Origin: JBDKVA01 sp039679375
GTDB taxonomy: Bacteria > Bacillota > Clostridia > Acetivibrionales > DTU013
Assembly (NCBI GenBank): GCA_039679375.1
Contig: JBDKVA010000210.1
Location: forward strand, 1 to 16,578
Direction: 5' to 3'
DNA length: 16,578 nucleotides
Shown here: piece by piece, positions 15,216 through 16,578 of the stretch
Layout: the number at the start of each line of letters is the position of its first letter
Position numbering within the stretch: the first letter of the stretch is position 1
Translations under genes and position numbers: made by a program
The notes under the pieces: generated by a model
The model's input: the letters and a program-made list of their open reading frames with translations, nothing else
Database searches by the model: none
What the model was told of the DNA's origin: nothing

Positions 15216-15241
15216 AAAGCTTCACGCAGTGAGGCTTTTTT
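15216..15241 (+). terminator. Intrinsic terminator of the tRNA unit
   Basis: AAAGCTTCAC (15216-15225), loop GCA, then GTGAGGCTTT pair over ten positions and run into six T. Short GC hairpins with three-base loops stand on both sides: CCGCC-GAA-GGCGG at 15187-15199 and CCGCC-ACA-GGCGG at 15244-15256. Confidence 0.85.
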
Positions 15242-15388
15242 ATCCGCCACAGGCGGTATCATTTACATAAAGCAAAGCATGAAAGCTCTTTTTATTCTAT
15301 AAAAGCTAAAATTTCATATCATGTTCATGTTCGATAAGAATTACTGTAAATTACCTGCCGGATTGAGTAGCAATGCTGCCATCGTTAA

Positions 15389-15397
15389 CATAATATA
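15389..15397 (+). promoter_or_regulatory. CATA-type -10 candidate before the first paralogue
   Basis: CATAATATA starts 49 bases before the ATG of the first small paralogue. The identical word stands 52 bases before the second (16016-16024), embedded in GTT(A/T)ACATAATATAT in both. CATAnnnTA resembles the -10 of mother-cell sporulation sigma factors (E/K). The -35 regions are not convincing. The rest of the gap from 15257 holds AT-rich sequence in which I see no gene. Confidence 0.45.
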
Positions 15398-15437
15398 TTA
15401 CAGCTTATATTTATAATAACGAAAGGCAGGGATAAAA

Positions 15438-15755
15438 ATGTCATTTCCGAATATTCCTGACGTACACCCGGATATTGATCTCGATATTAATGATATTATC
15501 AGTTTGCTGTTAGCCTCAATAGCATTTGAAGAGCTTGGGCTGGCCCATATCATTAATGCGGAAGCGGAAAAAATTCAATCGGTTTTGGGTACATTATGTG
15601 GTCAAACTCCTGCTAATCCCACAGTAAATGAACTTATAGCAATAGACAATTCTGTAGGGAGAGCACTGAGGAATGTAATTAAGAAAGAGATACTTCTTGA
15701 TTTTAAGTTTGAGAATATCCTTGAGATAGCAGCATCACGCACTGCTTCAACATAA
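15438..15755 (+). CDS. Small protein, short paralogue of the Thr-Ser repeat protein (possible spore surface)
   Basis: A complete 105-residue protein beginning MSFPNIPDVHPDIDLDIND. It consists of one helical domain with a highly conserved core: SLLLASIAFEELGLAHI at about 22-38, INAEAEKIQSVLGTL at 39-53, and NSVGRALRNVIKKEILLDFK near 71-90. I recall this type of domain ahead of low-complexity or collagen-like repeats in spore-surface proteins of Bacillota; that link is from memory. There is no signal peptide. It ends ILEIAASRTAST, stopping just where the neighbouring paralogue enters its repeat. GGCAGGG precedes the ATG. It may be a repeat-less partner or a contracted allele. The single Cys54 is absent from the paralogue. 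Confidence 0.8.
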   Translation: MSFPNIPDVHPDIDLDINDIISLLLASIAFEELGLAHIINAEAEKIQSVLGTLCGQTPANPTVNELIAIDNSVGRALRNVIKKEILLDFKFENILEIAASRTAST

Positions 15756-15779
15756 GTTTGCAGGATATTACGAGGTTAA

Positions 15780-15997
15780 AATGAAATACAGTTCTTATTT
15801 GAAATTTCCTCGATCACTTTGGCTGGCAGGGGAAATTTTTATGCCAAGTCGGCAAATGGAGATGACCCTTTTATCCACTCTGTTTGGTATTTTATCCTCC
15901 AGTCAGACAGAGAGGTGAACATAAATAGACTCGTCTTGCTGGCTTGATTTTCAAAGGGTATTTCGATGATTATTATATTTTTAGTGGAATAAGGTAA
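15780..15997 (+). pseudogene. Possible decayed coding remnant between the two paralogues
   Basis: The frame 15780-15947 has no ATG but encodes a protein-like run, including GNFYAKSANGDDPFIHSVWY and FILQSDREVNINRLVLLA, before a TGA. One frame over, 15947-15997 continues with IFKGYFDDYYIFSGIR and a stop. Together they look like the tail of a gene broken by a frameshift. A competing 45-residue frame with its own ATG (15781-15918, GAGG six bases before it) begins MKYSSYLKFPRSLWLAGEIF; it may be chance. I do not recognise either product. In a 312-bp AT-rich gap, chance is a real alternative. Confidence 0.3.
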
Positions 15998-16015
15998 CTA
16001 CACAATAACTGTTTA

Positions 16016-16024
16016 CATAATATA
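16016..16024 (+). promoter_or_regulatory. CATA-type -10 candidate before the Thr-Ser repeat gene
   Basis: CATAATATA repeats the motif found before the first paralogue, at nearly the same distance from the start codon. An AC-containing stretch (CTACACAATAACT, ending near 16010) is in a fair position for a sigma-K-like -35. Sporulation control is inference. Confidence 0.4.
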
Positions 16025-16067
16025 TAGCGAAGTCATTATTAAAATGTGGTGAAAGGTAGGGATAATA

Positions 16068-16578
<511 letters not shown>

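Overview
The window looks like chromosomal DNA from a spore-forming clostridium-like member of the Bacillota. The evidence is strong AGGAGG-type ribosome binding sites, a T-box leader before valS, a pst operon with a Bacillus-type PhoP box array, consensus sigma-A promoters at tRNA genes, and small proteins of a type I associate with spore surfaces. The genus cannot be fixed from sequence alone. No phage, insertion sequence, CRISPR array or rRNA was seen.

Layout. Positions 1-4390 (minus strand) hold a high-affinity phosphate uptake operon, pstS-pstC-pstA-pstB-phoU. It is read from a Pho-box promoter at about 4333-4386, and phoU is cut by the left edge. Short hairpins sit in the pstS/pstC and pstB/phoU gaps. 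A divergent small amidase-like protein (4473-4997) is followed on the minus strand by argJ and a stand-alone cheW (5043-6727). Next is a minus-strand gene fusing a Phd/YefM-type antitoxin domain to a Uma2 nuclease-fold domain (6884-7603). Its promoter carries a palindrome over the -10.

From 7773 the plus strand carries a sigma-A promoter, a T-box leader with its terminator (to 8104), an 80-residue two-helix membrane protein, valS, and a DUF401 membrane protein. No terminator is visible between these genes, so all three may respond to uncharged tRNA-Val. A cluster of four hairpins (12448-12602) precedes nadE, the glutamine-dependent NAD+ synthetase. A tRNA block follows: His with its own promoter and terminator, then Gln and Lys from a consensus promoter ending at a terminator at 15216-15241.

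The right end (15438-16578) has two tandem paralogues. The first is a 105-residue protein. The second repeats the same roughly 100-residue domain and then runs into a long (Thr-Ser)n tract encoded by a 6-bp microsatellite with a 30-bp higher-order period, cut by the window edge. Between them lies what may be the remnant of another gene. The most interesting regions are the Thr-Ser repeat locus, the antitoxin-Uma2 fusion with its possible operator, the hairpin cluster before nadE, and the T-box operon with two uncharacterised membrane proteins.
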